Positions 10,731 to 22,730 of a stretch of 64,000 bases of DNA are shown here, in pieces (positions within the stretch are counted from its first letter, which is position 1; each line of letters opens with the position of its first letter). The notes beneath the pieces were generated by a model, which worked only from the letters and a program-made list of their open reading frames with translations, did not search any database and was not told the DNA's origin. Source of the stretch: Nissolia schottii (lineage: Eukaryota; Streptophyta; Magnoliopsida; Fabales; Fabaceae); assembly GCA_003254905.1 (NCBI GenBank), contig QANU01058821.1:122260-186259 (forward strand). Direction: 5' to 3'. The translations under genes and the position numbers were made by a program.

Positions 10731-13710
10731 ATGGACCCCGAGACCCTGCAACGACGCCGTCCAAGCAGTACCATCCACAACGACGCCGTTACCAAAGTGA
10801 AGAAGCCGAAACGCAGCGAGGTAAGAGTAAAAAACGCCGTCTTTTCAGCCCCATTTCGTGCTCTCGCCGTGCGTTTTTTCTCGAATTCGAATAAAAACGA
10901 AGCGTGGTTCCGTTCCTTTTTGCAGGTACTCGCCAAGAAGAAAGCCGTTGAGGAACTCATCAAAGCAGCACGTGCCGAAAAGGACCACCTCGCTTCCTTC
11001 CCCGCGTTCCGCCATTTCCGCAAAAACGGTAACCGTCTTTTGGTAATCGGAAACTGTGAAGTGTAGTTAGTTGGATTAGTTACACGATGGGTTAGGTTAG
11101 TTTGCGGAGTCAGCAGTTAGTTACTGGAGAGAAAAATTGATTGATTGAATGCAAGTTGTGTTTACGGTTCTACACAATAAAATGATGAGCTGCCTTTTTA
11201 ACTGAACTAGTAACTACTGACACAACAAACAAACGTAACAGATTTTCCAACTACTGTAACCGCGTTAACAAGGCTGGTAAGTAAGAGGGGTCAGTGAAGG
11301 TGTTAAACTGTTAATTAACTCGCATAACTTTTTGAGGTGTCAATGTATGTGAATTTCTCCACGTGTAAATGTAGCGATATGATATTCATGTTTCTGTTTG
11401 GATCATTTTTTCTGTTGTTGTTGCCTTTAAGTGCCTATTTTTAATCTGGTATATAGGTTTATCTGTGTGTTTGAAGTCGGGATGCGGCGATAAATTATCC
11501 TCTCCTGTGAAGCACTATATTCAGAATCTCCTTAAGGTTAACAGAGTACTAACATTAGTTTAATGAACTGCTTTTCTTTTTTCAATTTCATTTGTTTATG
11601 TGATAATAAGGAGGAAAGTCTTACATTTAAAATGCACATAGCCTTTTCATTGAAAGAGAGAGGAGAAATAGTATACCGAAACTCGGATTTTATTATCTTA
11701 TTTGTTTATATATTATAATTAGTAGGAAAGACTATCATTTTTCCCTTTTTATTCATGGGAAAAGGGGTAAAATGGTTGGCTTGTTGGCCCAAAAACTGCA
11801 GCTAAACATGGAAGGACCCTATGGGTCTGAGTGGCTGGAGGAAGAAAAGGTGAAACGCAGAGAGATGGTTTCTCCAGTAGCACATTATATATTTGTGCAC
11901 GAGGTTGCCGATATGAATAGCGATGATACGAAGATGATGTTGAGCACAGAAGAGACTTCAGCTAGTGGTCTAGCAGATAGTGGCACCTTGGTTGGATTTG
12001 TACAGTACCGCTTCATTTTAGAAGAAGAGGTACTGGTGCTTTACGTGTATGAATTGCAGCTTGAGCCTCGTGTTCAGGGGAAAGGACTTGGGAAGTTTCT
12101 AATGCAACTAATTGAGCTTATGGCCCAAAAGGTGATGAATTGTTTTTCAAATCTATACTCTACAGTGATGGTAAATTGATAATAGAGGAGTGGCAGTGTG
12201 CTGCAACGTACACAGTAAGCAGGGAAAATAGTGGACTTTTGAACACTATGGTCTTTGAAGAAGAAACTAAGTTATTTGCCAATTAATTTATAATGTTCAT
12301 AATTTCCATTTTGAAAGTTTATGCCCCTTAGTGGGATATCTAGGCATTTTTCTTCACAAGCTTGTGATTTTTATGTGCATATAACTCTGCATTGAATCTG
12401 GTCTCTGATTAATATTTTTGTTTTAATATCTCGTGCAGAACTGCATCGGTGCTGTCATGCTAACTGTTCAAAAAGCAAACTTATTAGCTATGAATTTCTA
12501 TATAAGTAAGCTGAGGTAACATTTTCACTCATGTATGCACTCGTTGAATCCATTCCCTTTACAAAGATATGCATGTCAAGTTCGATAAGAATGAAAGGGA
12601 AGAAAGAATTGCATATCGCCAATTACTCTTGTTAGCCTTATGTTTTTTTTTCAATCTTAACACATTCTGTCTGCTTTTCAGTGGTGATACCAGAGGAAAA
12701 CATGAATGCATGATTTCGATAATCCTATTTCCTAGTCTTATTGCAATCTGGTATTCTGATGCAGTGTGTTTGGACAAAACAATTATGTGAACAAATCTTG
12801 AAGAAAGGTGTAGCTAAATAATGCATGAGCATGTACTGAAAAAAAGAAAAATGAAAGCCTGAGAAACTTGTGTGTTATCATGGAGTGTGTGTGTGTCATT
12901 AATCCCCAGTTATGAGAAATTAAAAAAAAAACTATATTCTGTGTGTAATAGACTATTATGTAATATTATGTTTGCTCATGCATTCAAATCCTGGATGTGT
13001 CTATTGCGTGTGTGATTCTAACTTCCCAACTTGTGACAGTAATCTTAAGTATTATCTATGTTGATTAATTGTAAACTTTGCTATGGATGACATGATTCGG
13101 TTTTATTTGAAGTTCTCAACCTAGAAATAGCCTATTATACTACCTTTTCCCTTCCTTTCTTTGTTTCTTTTTTTTTTTTTGGGGTTAATAATGAAAGATG
13201 TATGTGTTGCAGATATATCATATCAACTATGTCACCTTCAAAGGTATAATCCAATGGTATTTAGATTTTTTCTGTTATTGTGGGAAAACTTTCTGCCATT
13301 GCTTTTTTTGTTTTTGTGAATGCAGATGGGGATTGAGAAGAGTTACGAAATTCTTTGCAAAACATTTAATGCTGAAGCTAAAACTATATTGGAGGTAAAG
13401 CCCCAACTGAGATCACTGTTAGATTGATTTCTTGAGTATTCTATCACTGATTTTCCTAAAATGCCTTTCTGATGAACGGCTGTCTAAATCACTCATGTTT
13501 GAGGTTTTCATCATTATATGACATTGTTTTCGTTTTCCTTCACATTTTATGCTTTGAACATTCATCTCAGAAAACTGTCTTTCTTAACATATGATTCTTT
13601 CAAGTCTAGCAATACTTGTGACAATGAATGATGGTGGGGGCTAGATGAGTGCAACTTTTTTTCTTCTTTTTTGCTACTGTTTGCAGGTGATGCAGAACAA
13701 AAGCTTATGA
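10731..13710 (+). CDS. NAA40: N-alpha-acetyltransferase 40 (NatD), 8 coding exons, intact
   Basis: GNAT-fold enzyme that moves acetyl from acetyl-CoA to the N-terminus of histones H4 and H2A. Exons: 10731-10820, 10926-11028, 11457-11536, 11802-12131, 12439-12515, 13213-13243, 13326-13394, 13687-13710; total 804 nt, 267 aa plus stop, all junctions GT-AG and in phase. The acetyl-CoA loop is RVQGKGLG at residues 181-188, preceded by the family's VYELQLE strand and followed by KFLMQLIELMA. NMEGPYGSEW near residue 93 is also typical of plant members. An in-frame ATG lies at 10698; I chose 10731 because MDPE starts a short basic tail like that of relatives. Exon 8 codes for only seven residues, so the C-terminus could be spliced differently. 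A further intron in the 3' UTR (about 13780-14055) is possible. Confidence 0.92.
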
Positions 13711-14840
13711 TTTATGATCCGTGATCCTTGCTCCTTGCTCCATTTGGTTGGTGATATACTGATCATTTCTGGTGAAAGGTAACAGTGAAATATTTCTATA
13801 CATCTGTGAAAGAAAGATAATTTGAGTCTTGCTGACTTGCTTTCCTTGTGTCTTACTTTTGGTTTTTTCCTAGCTATTTTCTGTCCTTCGCTTTAGTTGA
13901 AACACAAGCATTACCATGTTAGTATATATGTTCAGTAAAACATCAGCATGATTCTATTGGTGGCATTTATTGAGTGATCTTCCAATTGGATTTAGGGGAA
14001 TAGAAGATAACGTGAATTGAAAAGTTTCCATGATAACCTCCTTTTTGTTTGCAGGATAGATAGATGATGTTTTGGAGAAAGATGGCTCAACCTAGTCTCA
14101 TTTTTATGAGCTTCTTACTGTACTTATTGAGTCTGAGGCCCTTGTTTCTACCACTTTCTTTCCCATAATTTGGGTTTTTTTGGTTCATTTCTTCCCCTTT
14201 TCATGTAAATGAAGAGTTCATTGTCATTGGGTAAACGCCTGCTACCATGATAGCGTGGATTTAAGTTATTTAACCCCTTTTTACTTGGATTCTTAGCTTA
14301 TATATTTTTTGCAAACAGTAACACCCCCTCGCCCTTTTCAACAACAATAAAATGGAGCAAAGCTTTCTATGAATTTATTGGAGAATAATATGATGTAAAC
14401 TCGATATCGTAGGCTTTCAAGAACGTACATTATCCTGTTACTAAGCATAATGACTTGAAGTAGTAAGATAATTTGTCTTACAATTTTTACCAGATTAGGA
14501 TATGACCATGTGAGTGCTCTAAACTGTAAACTCCGAGGGGTTTGCAGTTGCACCATCAGTTTATTTAATAGGATCCGCACAATGTGATTTGCTGATCTAA
14601 TGGTGCACACGCTTATCTTAATCCTCCAACTGACCTAAACTTGGCACATCATTTGAAGATAACTTGATAATATATGTATTTGTCCTCCAAATATGCACTC
14701 CCCCTTCCCCGTTTAGCTACATGTGGCACATCGTACGAAGATCACTTGATAGTGTATGCAAATACCATGGGTTATAGTGCTTGTTTTGGTACAACACTAT
14801 CAGGTAATTAATATCCTGTTATGACAAAGCCATCGTACTC
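13711..14840 (+). other. 3' UTR of NAA40 and following spacer
   Basis: Non-coding. A GT at about 13780 and a tttgcag at about 14049-14055 look like an intron in the 3' UTR. Past about 14250 I see only AT-rich spacer up to the SINE. Confidence 0.5.
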
Positions 14841-15010
14841 CAACTAACGGGTTTGGTCCAAGTGGTAAACGGCTTGGTATCACTTAAGTAAGACACCGAG
14901 CAGTTATCCTCGTTAGAAGACTCACTCACCATAATCAGGTGCGCGACCCGGATCGACCCGGATTAGTCAAGGCTAAGCCTTGGATACCGGGCAGACAGCC
15001 TTAAAAAAAA
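14841..15010 (+). mobile_element. tRNA-derived SINE, copy 1
   Basis: About 170 bp beginning CAACTAACGGGTTTGGTCC, with an A-box-like TGGTCCAAGTGG and ending in an A tail. It is flanked by an imperfect target duplication: gccatcgtactc ends at 14840 and gtcatcatactc starts at 15011. It aligns over its length with the minus-strand SINE at 22531-22722, with the middle more diverged, so both belong to one family. Confidence 0.8.
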
Positions 15011-15289
15011 GTCATCATACTCCTTTCCTCTCAATAATTTGATAAGATATTTTGTTCTAATCCTAATCCTTAACTTTAAACTTTAATTTCACGTCTTTTT
15101 CGCTTTCTATCATTTTCCTTCCCTCCAAATGAGTTGATAAGGCCTTAGGCCTTTTTGGGAGAATTAAGATTAAAGGGGAAAAAATGGTTGTTAATGAAAG
15201 TGAATGAATAAATATAAAACTAGATTTTGATCCGTGTGATGCACGAACAATATGAGTACATGCATGTTGTTTTTAATAATGTAAAGTTT
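15011..15289. other. Spacer with a Helitron-like 3' terminus on the minus strand
   Basis: At 15220-15245 the minus strand reads a short stem (CGTG...CACG) followed by GATCAAAATCTAG and then T, the pattern of a Helitron 3' end. I could not find a matching 5' end to the right, so this is a possible remnant only. Confidence 0.3.
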
Positions 15290-16236
15290 GGCGAAGGCTT
15301 AAATGCACATATATTTGATTTTTGATGCACCTTGTGGACTAAGGTAGACTACATAGACTAATGACCGGCAACATCAGGTAAATAAAATGACTTCTGGTTT
15401 AGCACCCACTACACCATCGATCTTCACCTCATCCACCTCCATCTGTTGGTCACTCACTCAGTCACCTCTAACCTCTCCCTCACAACAACCCCCACGCATT
15501 GATGCCCTTCCTTTTCACCTGGACCTCGTACCCAACTCTTCGACCTCAAGATTTGGAGTTTTATTATTGTTCATCTCAATTTCTCAACACAATGGTCACA
15601 AAATGCAGAAAGGCTTATCATTTCCATAAAGATAAGGGTACATCAAAGATAAGAATATTAATAGATCTAATGTCCAACAGACACAACAAATCAACAAATA
15701 AAAACAACAATAAAATAATAAATTGGAGAAGCCATGTCATAGACAATAAAAACACGAGGTGTTGCGTAGTGGCAGAGCTGGAAGAGTGACGCGCGATGGA
15801 TCTTGAACAACGGCAGCATAATAGATCAGGAACAATGACGACGAATCTTGGGTGAAGACAGTGCAACAGACCATGAGCGACATCGGCACTACAGATCTTG
15901 AGTGGTAGGTGCGCGATGTGTCTTGTGAGAGGCATCAGTCATGCTTCTTTGGGAACAAAAGGTTAGATGCGGAGGTGGAAGGTGGAAGGTGGAAGAGGAG
16001 GTTGCAGGCGATGGTCGGAGTGGTGGTTGACGGCAATAGTGGCAGAGAATGGTGGTGGCCACTTGCAAACTTAGATGCTCATCTCTCAAACCTGTAGCCA
16101 AAGATCAAATCTCAACCTTCTATTAAAATTAAAGACAAATAAATGGTTTTGATGAGTTGTGACCACCATATATCCCTTATTTATTATAAGGTGCATCATG
16201 CACTAGATTTGTCTTGGTGCATTTAAGCCTTTGCCT
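15290..16236. mobile_element. Mutator-like (MULE) non-autonomous element, 947 bp
   Basis: The ends form inverted repeats: GGCGAAGGCTTAAATGCAC at the left and, on the other strand, AGGCAAAGGCTTAAATGCACC at the right, with a second matching block (tgatgcacctt) further in. The flanks carry a 9-bp target duplication, gtaaagttt (15281-15289) and gtaaagtct (16237-16245), the length typical of Mutator-like transposons. No transposase is present. The GC-richer centre (about 15770-16070) differs in composition from the ends and may be a captured gene piece, but I cannot name a source. Confidence 0.75.
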
Positions 16237-16245
16237 GTAAAGTCT

Positions 16246-16561
16246 AATAAGCTTATGGTAAATAGAATTATAGTTGAAGTCTCAATCTTTTAATGTGTTT
16301 GTCAGTTAACAACATGAGTTTTAATATTTCTATCAATGATATTTTCTTGCAAATTTTCATTAGGAAATCCTTATTTTTAGCCTCAATACTACTTTAAAAA
16401 GGTACTATTTTTAATTTTAGCAAAATGATAGATACATGTTCATATTTACATTTAAATTCTTTACAAATTAGATCAAAAGATTATAAATATATGGAATGGT
16501 TGAAGTCATGTTATCCTCTTGGTTGGGAGATTATTATGGATAGAAAAAAGAGTTTTGTACT
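16246..16561. other. Spacer
   Basis: AT-rich sequence between the MULE and the gypsy element. Nothing recognisable. Confidence 0.6.
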
Positions 16562-16947
16562 TGTACCGAGAGGGTGATTCCACGATACCGGATCCTAAAG
16601 CTTCTCTGCAGGTTTGGGATTGTCGGGACGAGTACCTACAAAGACTCTGGCGTTCAAGTTAGTGAAGGTTCAAAACAATAGGGAAATCAAATGGGAAATG
16701 GGTTCTAAGCGTACCTGGTGTGCTGCTTACGTTTAAATACCTGAGTGGGGGCCGTGAATTCCTCCATCTAGGGGATCTTTCCGTTGAGTTAGCTTCCGAG
16801 GATCGTGGAGCGTTGCTCGCCGGAGGGAGGATATCACGGCCCGAGAATCTCTGTGATTGTTGGCGGAGTGCTAACTGGGGTCGGGTTAATCCGCAGACCC
16901 TCGGGTATGGGGTTCTAGGATGGGGCTTTATGACCCAGTCCATAACA
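16562..16947 (-). repeat. 3' LTR of the gypsy element
   Basis: 386 bp. On the minus strand it starts TGTTATGGACTGGG and ends in GTACA. A purine-rich tract (GAGCTGGGGGCTCC) immediately precedes it on that strand, as expected for the polypurine primer. Confidence 0.85.
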
Positions 16948-17841
16948 GGAGCCCCCAGCTCAGAGTACGGAGTGAAGCTCTGTGGTCCGAGTTAAATACT
17001 TGTGTGTCATTAAGAATTTGTTCTGTGGAAGGGGTATCCTCAAGAAGTTGTGGCAGTTAAGGGGATTTTCCCTTTTGGAGATTGTGTGATGGGACGTGTA
17101 TCCTGTCATGAGAAATTGATCCACTCCTCTGAAGACATGTGTATAGTAGGTGAGCATTTGAGTTTCCCAAAAAGGCACGTGCCAAGCATTGTAATGATGG
17201 GTTTGGAGGGAAAATCTTTTGGCCTTCCCTTCGATTTTAAATCATAACGCTACACGTTCTCTCCACTTTTAAGTTTATTAACTGTAGCTTTTTCTTGTCT
17301 TTCCATTTTCACATTGTCTCGATTGCCATGTTTTGCTTTCTCTGTGACCTTTGCAGTCTTTTGGTTCTTATTCTGCATTTCGTAGCACTTTGCCTTGTGT
17401 TTATCTTGGGTTTTGTTGACCGCATCCATTTTGTGGAGATTGTGTTGCTATTTTGCCGCTTCGATTCCTTTTCGGAAATAAAAATTGGTAAGCTCTTCTT
17501 CCCTTTCTCTTTGAGATGTTATAGGTTTTCGGTTGGGTTTGGTACTTGTAATCCTTGTTTTTGCTTTAGATTGTTGTGGGTACTTTAGGTGTATATGTTG
17601 CTATGGCCTCCGTGAATGGTGAAAGGGGGGTTTGTGCATTTAGGGATTTTAATCATAGGGGGTTAAGCTTCTGGTTTGATTTTCTTCTTTTTTCAGTAGT
17701 TTGAGATTTGTAAAGTCATGGAAAGGTCGAAGAAGAGTTTCTAGGAGTTGAAAGAGCTGCATCCTTTGTGAGGGTCCCCTGAACGGTTAGCCTACGGATG
17801 GATAGACTCGGAGGCATTCGCCATTCCTTCACATTAGTTGT
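16948..17841. other. Gypsy element interior between 3' LTR and opposite-strand ORF
   Basis: Non-coding or untranslated part of the element. The ORFs here (for example 17050-17247 and 17295-17588) show no recognisable domain. Confidence 0.5.
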
Positions 17842-19427
17842 TTGAGTGTAGCACTGGAGTTAATGGAGGAAGTAGTGGAGGATCATGAATATAGATTAGA
17901 GGTAGCCTCCACGAACGAAAGAGTTTACATGTTGACGTATAACGATACTCCTCATTTCTTGTGGATGTACAATGTGTTCTTCACTAATTTAGGTATTAGC
18001 CTTCCATTCACCATCTTCAAGCGGGAGTTGAAGCAGCTATGTGCTTTCAACCTAACTCAACTTCATCCCAACGGGTGGGCTGTGATCCAGGGATTTGAGG
18101 TAGTGCGTGGGGTGTTCAGCGTGGAGCCTTTGTCAAAGACATTTTTGAGTTTGTTCGCCTTGACCAACTCCACGGGGGGAATTATTCTGGGGACACGGCT
18201 TAGGTATAAAAGTTGGCACACATTCAAGGGTGTGTCTGGAACGAGGGTCTTCAGCCAGTGGGAGGAGTCCTACCAGGAGTTTAAATGGAAATATTTTAAG
18301 GTATTTGCTGCCCCGAGACAACTAACTGCCTTCTGGGAGGAGGATTAAGATATCGTGGTGGGGATTTCTTGTTACTAGAACAGGAATATCCATCATGAAC
18401 GTCTAGAAATCCTATCCGAGGAAGAGCTTCTTAAAAGGGAATTTTTTGTTGCTCTAGCTTGGGACGAGTCTATGAATTTGAGAGAGATCGTGGAGGGGCT
18501 AAACGCAGAGACTAGCTTAGGTAGCTATTGTCGTTTGTCTGTTTGTTGTTTTTTTTTGTTTGTGTCGTGCTGACTGTTGATTGTCTTTGTAGGTGGTAGG
18601 CTTTGCAGAAATATGGCAGCCCAGGACAAATTGAAAAAGCTAAGGAGGCATCTTCATGCTTCGACAAATGAGGAGTTGAGAGAGAGAAAGGTTGTAGCAA
18701 AAATTCCTCCTTCTCCCGTTCCCGTGGACATCTCTCGATCTTGTTCTATTTCCCAGAAAGAGGTAGAGCCTTTGAGGAAACGTGCTCAAGTGAGCAGTTC
18801 TTGGCGAGATTGTGGCCATGTTTCAAATTCGCTTGGTCAAGCAAGGCCAAAGAGCATGAACTTTCTGAGGATTGCCGAGAAGAGTTATCTGCATAAAGAG
18901 GAAATGGGTCATTTGGAAGATGTTTCCGTGGGTGAGGCATTCGCCCATAGCTTTCTGCTGTTAGAAAATGCTACGGGCTTGCTGAAGCATATTTTCAACA
19001 ACTGTGCTAATTTGGATGAGGTGGACAATCTTCGCCAAGAAAATGCCAAGTTGAAAGAAAGTGCTAGTCATCTTTTTGAGGAAAATGGGGCGATGGGGTG
19101 AATATTAGGAAGTTGAAGGCGCAGCTTGAGGTTTTCGAGGATAGGGCGATGAAGCTTGAAGCTTTGGCTGAGGAAAGGTCTGCGATGGCGGCAGAAATGA
19201 AGCAGGCATGTGAGGAGGCCAAGAAGGAGTATGACGTCTGCTTGAGGCAAAGTGAGGAAGCCAAGAAGGAGTATGATGCTTGCCTGAGGTTGTCTAAGGA
19301 AGCTGTAGATACAACGTTTGAGACTGTTATGGGTCAGGTTAAGCATCTTGCTCCTGAGGTTGACTGGAGTGTGGTATCTCTCGATAAATATTATGATCTT
19401 GAAACTAATACCATCAAGGACCTTTGA
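17842..19427 (+). mobile_element. Opposite-strand extra ORF of the gypsy element (PF04195-like 'putative gypsy type transposon' domain)
   Basis: Open frames at 17842-18348, 18577-19101 and 19098-19427 run against the direction of pol and lie between integrase and the 3' LTR. The first has the family signature LHPNGWAVIQGFEVV after a NLGISLPF-type stretch, typical of the plant 'transposase (putative), gypsy type' domain. The rest is charged and coiled-coil-like, including two consecutive EEAKKEYDxCLR repeats. An extra ORF on this strand and in this place is known in Tat-lineage elements. Its function is unknown. Treated here as part of a fossil. Confidence 0.7.
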
Positions 19428-19949
19428 AGTTACTCTCTTCTCTCTTTTTTGTAATTTCACGTAGGCTTTTGTTGCCTTTGGATTTCCTTTTTGTATGTAA
19501 TACTCGGATGATATATTTAAAATGAAACATTTTCCACGGAAGTGTAGCTTGCTTATTTACGGTTGACTTGCACTTGTCTTTTTATCCAGGCTTTAGCTTG
19601 TGAGCTTGTTTATGCGTTTATGATTGATTTTTGTGCCTCTTGTTTTTCGTACCGGGCTTATGACTTAGCTATTTTATTGCTCTTGGTTTTGGTTACCAGG
19701 CCAAATTAAATTTTTTTTTTTCGTGGATTTGTGTCGATGCCCGAGTGATCAATTCGGGGGAATTATTTCATTATCGCTTTTTCAGTGGGTTTTTTCTCTA
19801 ATGTGTCACCATGAAAAGTATTGGGAATCCTGCATTTATTATTTTATAACATGGCTTTTGTGGTCTTGATATTAGTACAATCATGAGACAGGATAAACAC
19901 TTTAAAGATAAAATTAAACAAAATTAAAGATAAAATCTCCTCAGATCAG

Positions 19950-22429
19950 TCGTGTTCCATGTTCTCGAGACTTCTTGTCCCGTGACAGTTGTTAGCTTGT
20001 TCGCTCCTCGGCCAAGTTCTTCCGTTATGATATAAGGTCCTTCCCAATTGGGGTGTAGCTTGCCCTGTTCTGGCATCTTGGTGTCGATGTTTGCTCTCCG
20101 CATGATGGTGTCCCCTCAGAGAATTTCTGTGGAATGACGGAGGAGTTGTATCTCCGTGTGACACATTATTTGGTAGCTTCTTCATGTATCTAGGCTTCTG
20201 CACTCATCTACAAGATCTATCTCTTCAGTTTTGGTTTGGTTGTTGGTTTTCGGGGAGAACAGCTGTATCTTGGGATTGGTTTCACCAATCTCTACTGGTA
20301 TAACGGCTTCCCTTTCGTATGCCAGCCAAAAAGGGAAGTGAGATGTTGTTGAGTAGGGATGGTTTGGTAGGTCCATAGAACGCTTCCCAATTCATCTGCT
20401 CATAGGCCTTTCGCTTTATCTAGTCTCTTCTTCAGCCCTTTCAGTATGACTTTGATGGCGGCTTTGGCCTGCCCGTTAGTATGAGGATGTTCCGCGGATG
20501 AGAAATGGTGTTTGATTTTAAACCCTTGTAAGAACGTCGCGAACTTCTTGTCCATGAACTGAGTCCCATTGTTAGATACTAGTGTCTCCGAGATGCCAAA
20601 TCTTGTGAGAATGTTGTTCCACACAAATCATCTGCACTAGAAGGAAGTGATTGTTGCCAGGGTGTTCTGCTTCAACCCATTTTGTGCGGTAATCGACCGC
20701 CACTATGAGGAACTTTCTTTGGCCAATAGCTTGCGGGAAGGGACCAAGTATGTCATATTCCCCCTGGTTATTAGATGTTGTGAACTCAAATTTGACGGCC
20801 ATCTCTAATTGTAAGTCATTGGGTCCTTCCAGTAATACTCCCGCTCTGCTTCCACGGACACTTAACGCTCCATCAACATTAGCGTCCACTTGCTTGTTTT
20901 TGTGGATGTGTTTTTTTCCCATGAACTCCGTGATAAAATTAGCCATGGCTTATACCTTGATTGCAATTCGCGGCTCATATTGAATATCAAACTCAGAAAG
21001 TTCCACTGACCAGGTTAGCATTCACTTGCCAGATCGGGCTTGTGGAACAGTTGCTTAATTGGTTGGTCTGTTCTGATAATGATAGGATAGGATTAGAAGT
21101 ATGGTCTTAATCTTCTTGCGAAGATGAGTAGAGCAAAGGCCAATTTTTCCAGCTTCTAGTATTTTAGCTCCGCTCCATGTAACACTTTACTAGTAAAGTA
21201 CAAAGGAAACTAAATTTGCCCTTTCTCTTTTACTAGTGCGGATGCCACCGTCTCATCTGATGCGGAGAGATATAAGAATAATTTCTCGCCCTTTTTTGGT
21301 TTTGTCAAGATAGGAGGTTGCGACAGATACGCCTTGAATTGGCTGAAAGGTCGTTCGCATTCTTCCGTCAATTCAAAATTATCCATTTTCTTCATGAGTT
21401 TGAAGAAGGGTAGAGCCTTCTCCGTGGTAGCTAACGTGGATCTATTCAATGAAGCTATCCTTCTAGTTAGGCCTTGGACCTCTTTGATCATAGAAGGTGG
21501 TTTCATATTTGTGATGGCTTCGCATTTTGTAGGGTTTATCTTAATTCACTGCTGGGTTATCATGAATCCTAGGAATTTTCTCGTTTCTACCGCGAATGCA
21601 CACTTGGCTGGGTTTAATATGAGATTATGAAGGCGCAGGGTGCTGAAGATCATATCCAGGTTATAGGTTATCTTCTCTTCCACAGATGACTTCACTATCG
21701 TGTCGTTCACATAAACTTCAATCAGATTACCGTCCAGCTCAAAAAGTATCTTATCCATCATCCGCTGAGATAGCTCCTGCATTCTTTAACCCCAAATGGC
21801 ACTACTTTGTAAAAGTAATTACCTATGGATGTTATAAATGTTGTCTTTTCACCGTCTGTATGGTGCATGGGGATTTGATTGTATCCAGCATAGGCGTCCA
21901 AGAATGTCAAAAATTTGAATCCAGAGGCTGAGTCCATATGGGGATCAATGTTTGGCAGTGGATATGGATCCTTAGGACACACTTTGTTGAGATTTGTGTA
22001 ATGTACACACATTCTCCACTTTCCTCTGGACTTGGGTACCATGACTACGTTGGATAGCCACGTGGGGTAGATTATTTCCTATATGAATCCTGTTTCTTTT
22101 AGTGTTTTCACTTGTTTCTGCACATCAAGGGCTTTTTTAACGCTCATTTTCCTCCTTTTTTCCTTTACTGGCTTAGTGTCAGGTATGATGGCTAGCCTGT
22201 GTGCCATGAGTGCGAGGCCAATTCTGGGCATGTCAGATACGATCCACACAAATAAGCCCGCGTTTTGTTGAAAAGGTGGTGATGACTTGTTCTTTTGCTT
22301 CCTGGGGAAGAGATTTGTTAATGAAGGTCACCTATTCAGGGTTAGCACCTATCTGAACAGGTTGTAGCTCTCCCTTAGGCTCTGGTCACACCAGTTGAGG
22401 AGGATTTACAGAAAAATCTCGGTCATCAT
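19950..22429 (-). mobile_element. pol remnants of the gypsy element (RT, RNase H, integrase)
   Basis: Minus-strand homology runs from about 22350 down to 19950. RT comes first (VVMVPKSRGKWRMCV and FLDAYAGYNQIPM at 21758-22042, more at 21546-21782). RT/RNase H follows (21210-21506, ITKPKKGEKLFLYLS-like), then a second RNase H part and integrase (20182-20946, with NGQAKAAIKVILKGLKKRL). This is a broken fossil. Confidence 0.8.
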
Positions 22430-22530
22430 TTTATGGTAATATTCTTCATTCACGTTCATTACAGAAAATTCATGTATTTAAATAATGAATGTTTGAGCTT
22501 CTTATTGTACTTTATGTGTAGACGAAGTTG

Positions 22531-22722
22531 TTTTTTTTTTAGGTTGCCTGCCCGGTATCCAAGGCTCAGCGTTGACTGATTCGGGTCGACCCGAGTCGCG
22601 CACCTGGCCATGGCGGGTGAGTCTCCCAGCGGGGATAAACTGCATACACAAGGTCTCGAACTCGGGACCTTGCTTAAGCGATACCAAGCCGCTTACCACT
22701 TGGACCAATCGCCGTTGGTTGG
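22531..22722 (-). mobile_element. tRNA-derived SINE, copy 2, inserted in segment A
   Basis: 192 bp on the minus strand with box-B-like GAGTTCGAGACC and an A tail (T run at 22531-22540). A perfect 8-bp target duplication, cgaagttg, flanks it (22523-22530 and 22723-22730). Copy B of the segment has the empty site near 39080 with a single acgaagtta, so this insertion came after the segment was duplicated or was never in the B lineage. Confidence 0.9.
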
Positions 22723-22730
22723 CGAAGTTG

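Noticed and set aside
11772-12179. 135-aa frame as a separate gene
   Set aside because: It is exon 4 of NAA40 read through both splice sites.
14841-14880. tRNA-like start of the SINE as a tRNA gene
   Set aside because: Only A and B boxes are recognisable; no cloverleaf, and an A tail with target duplication marks a SINE.
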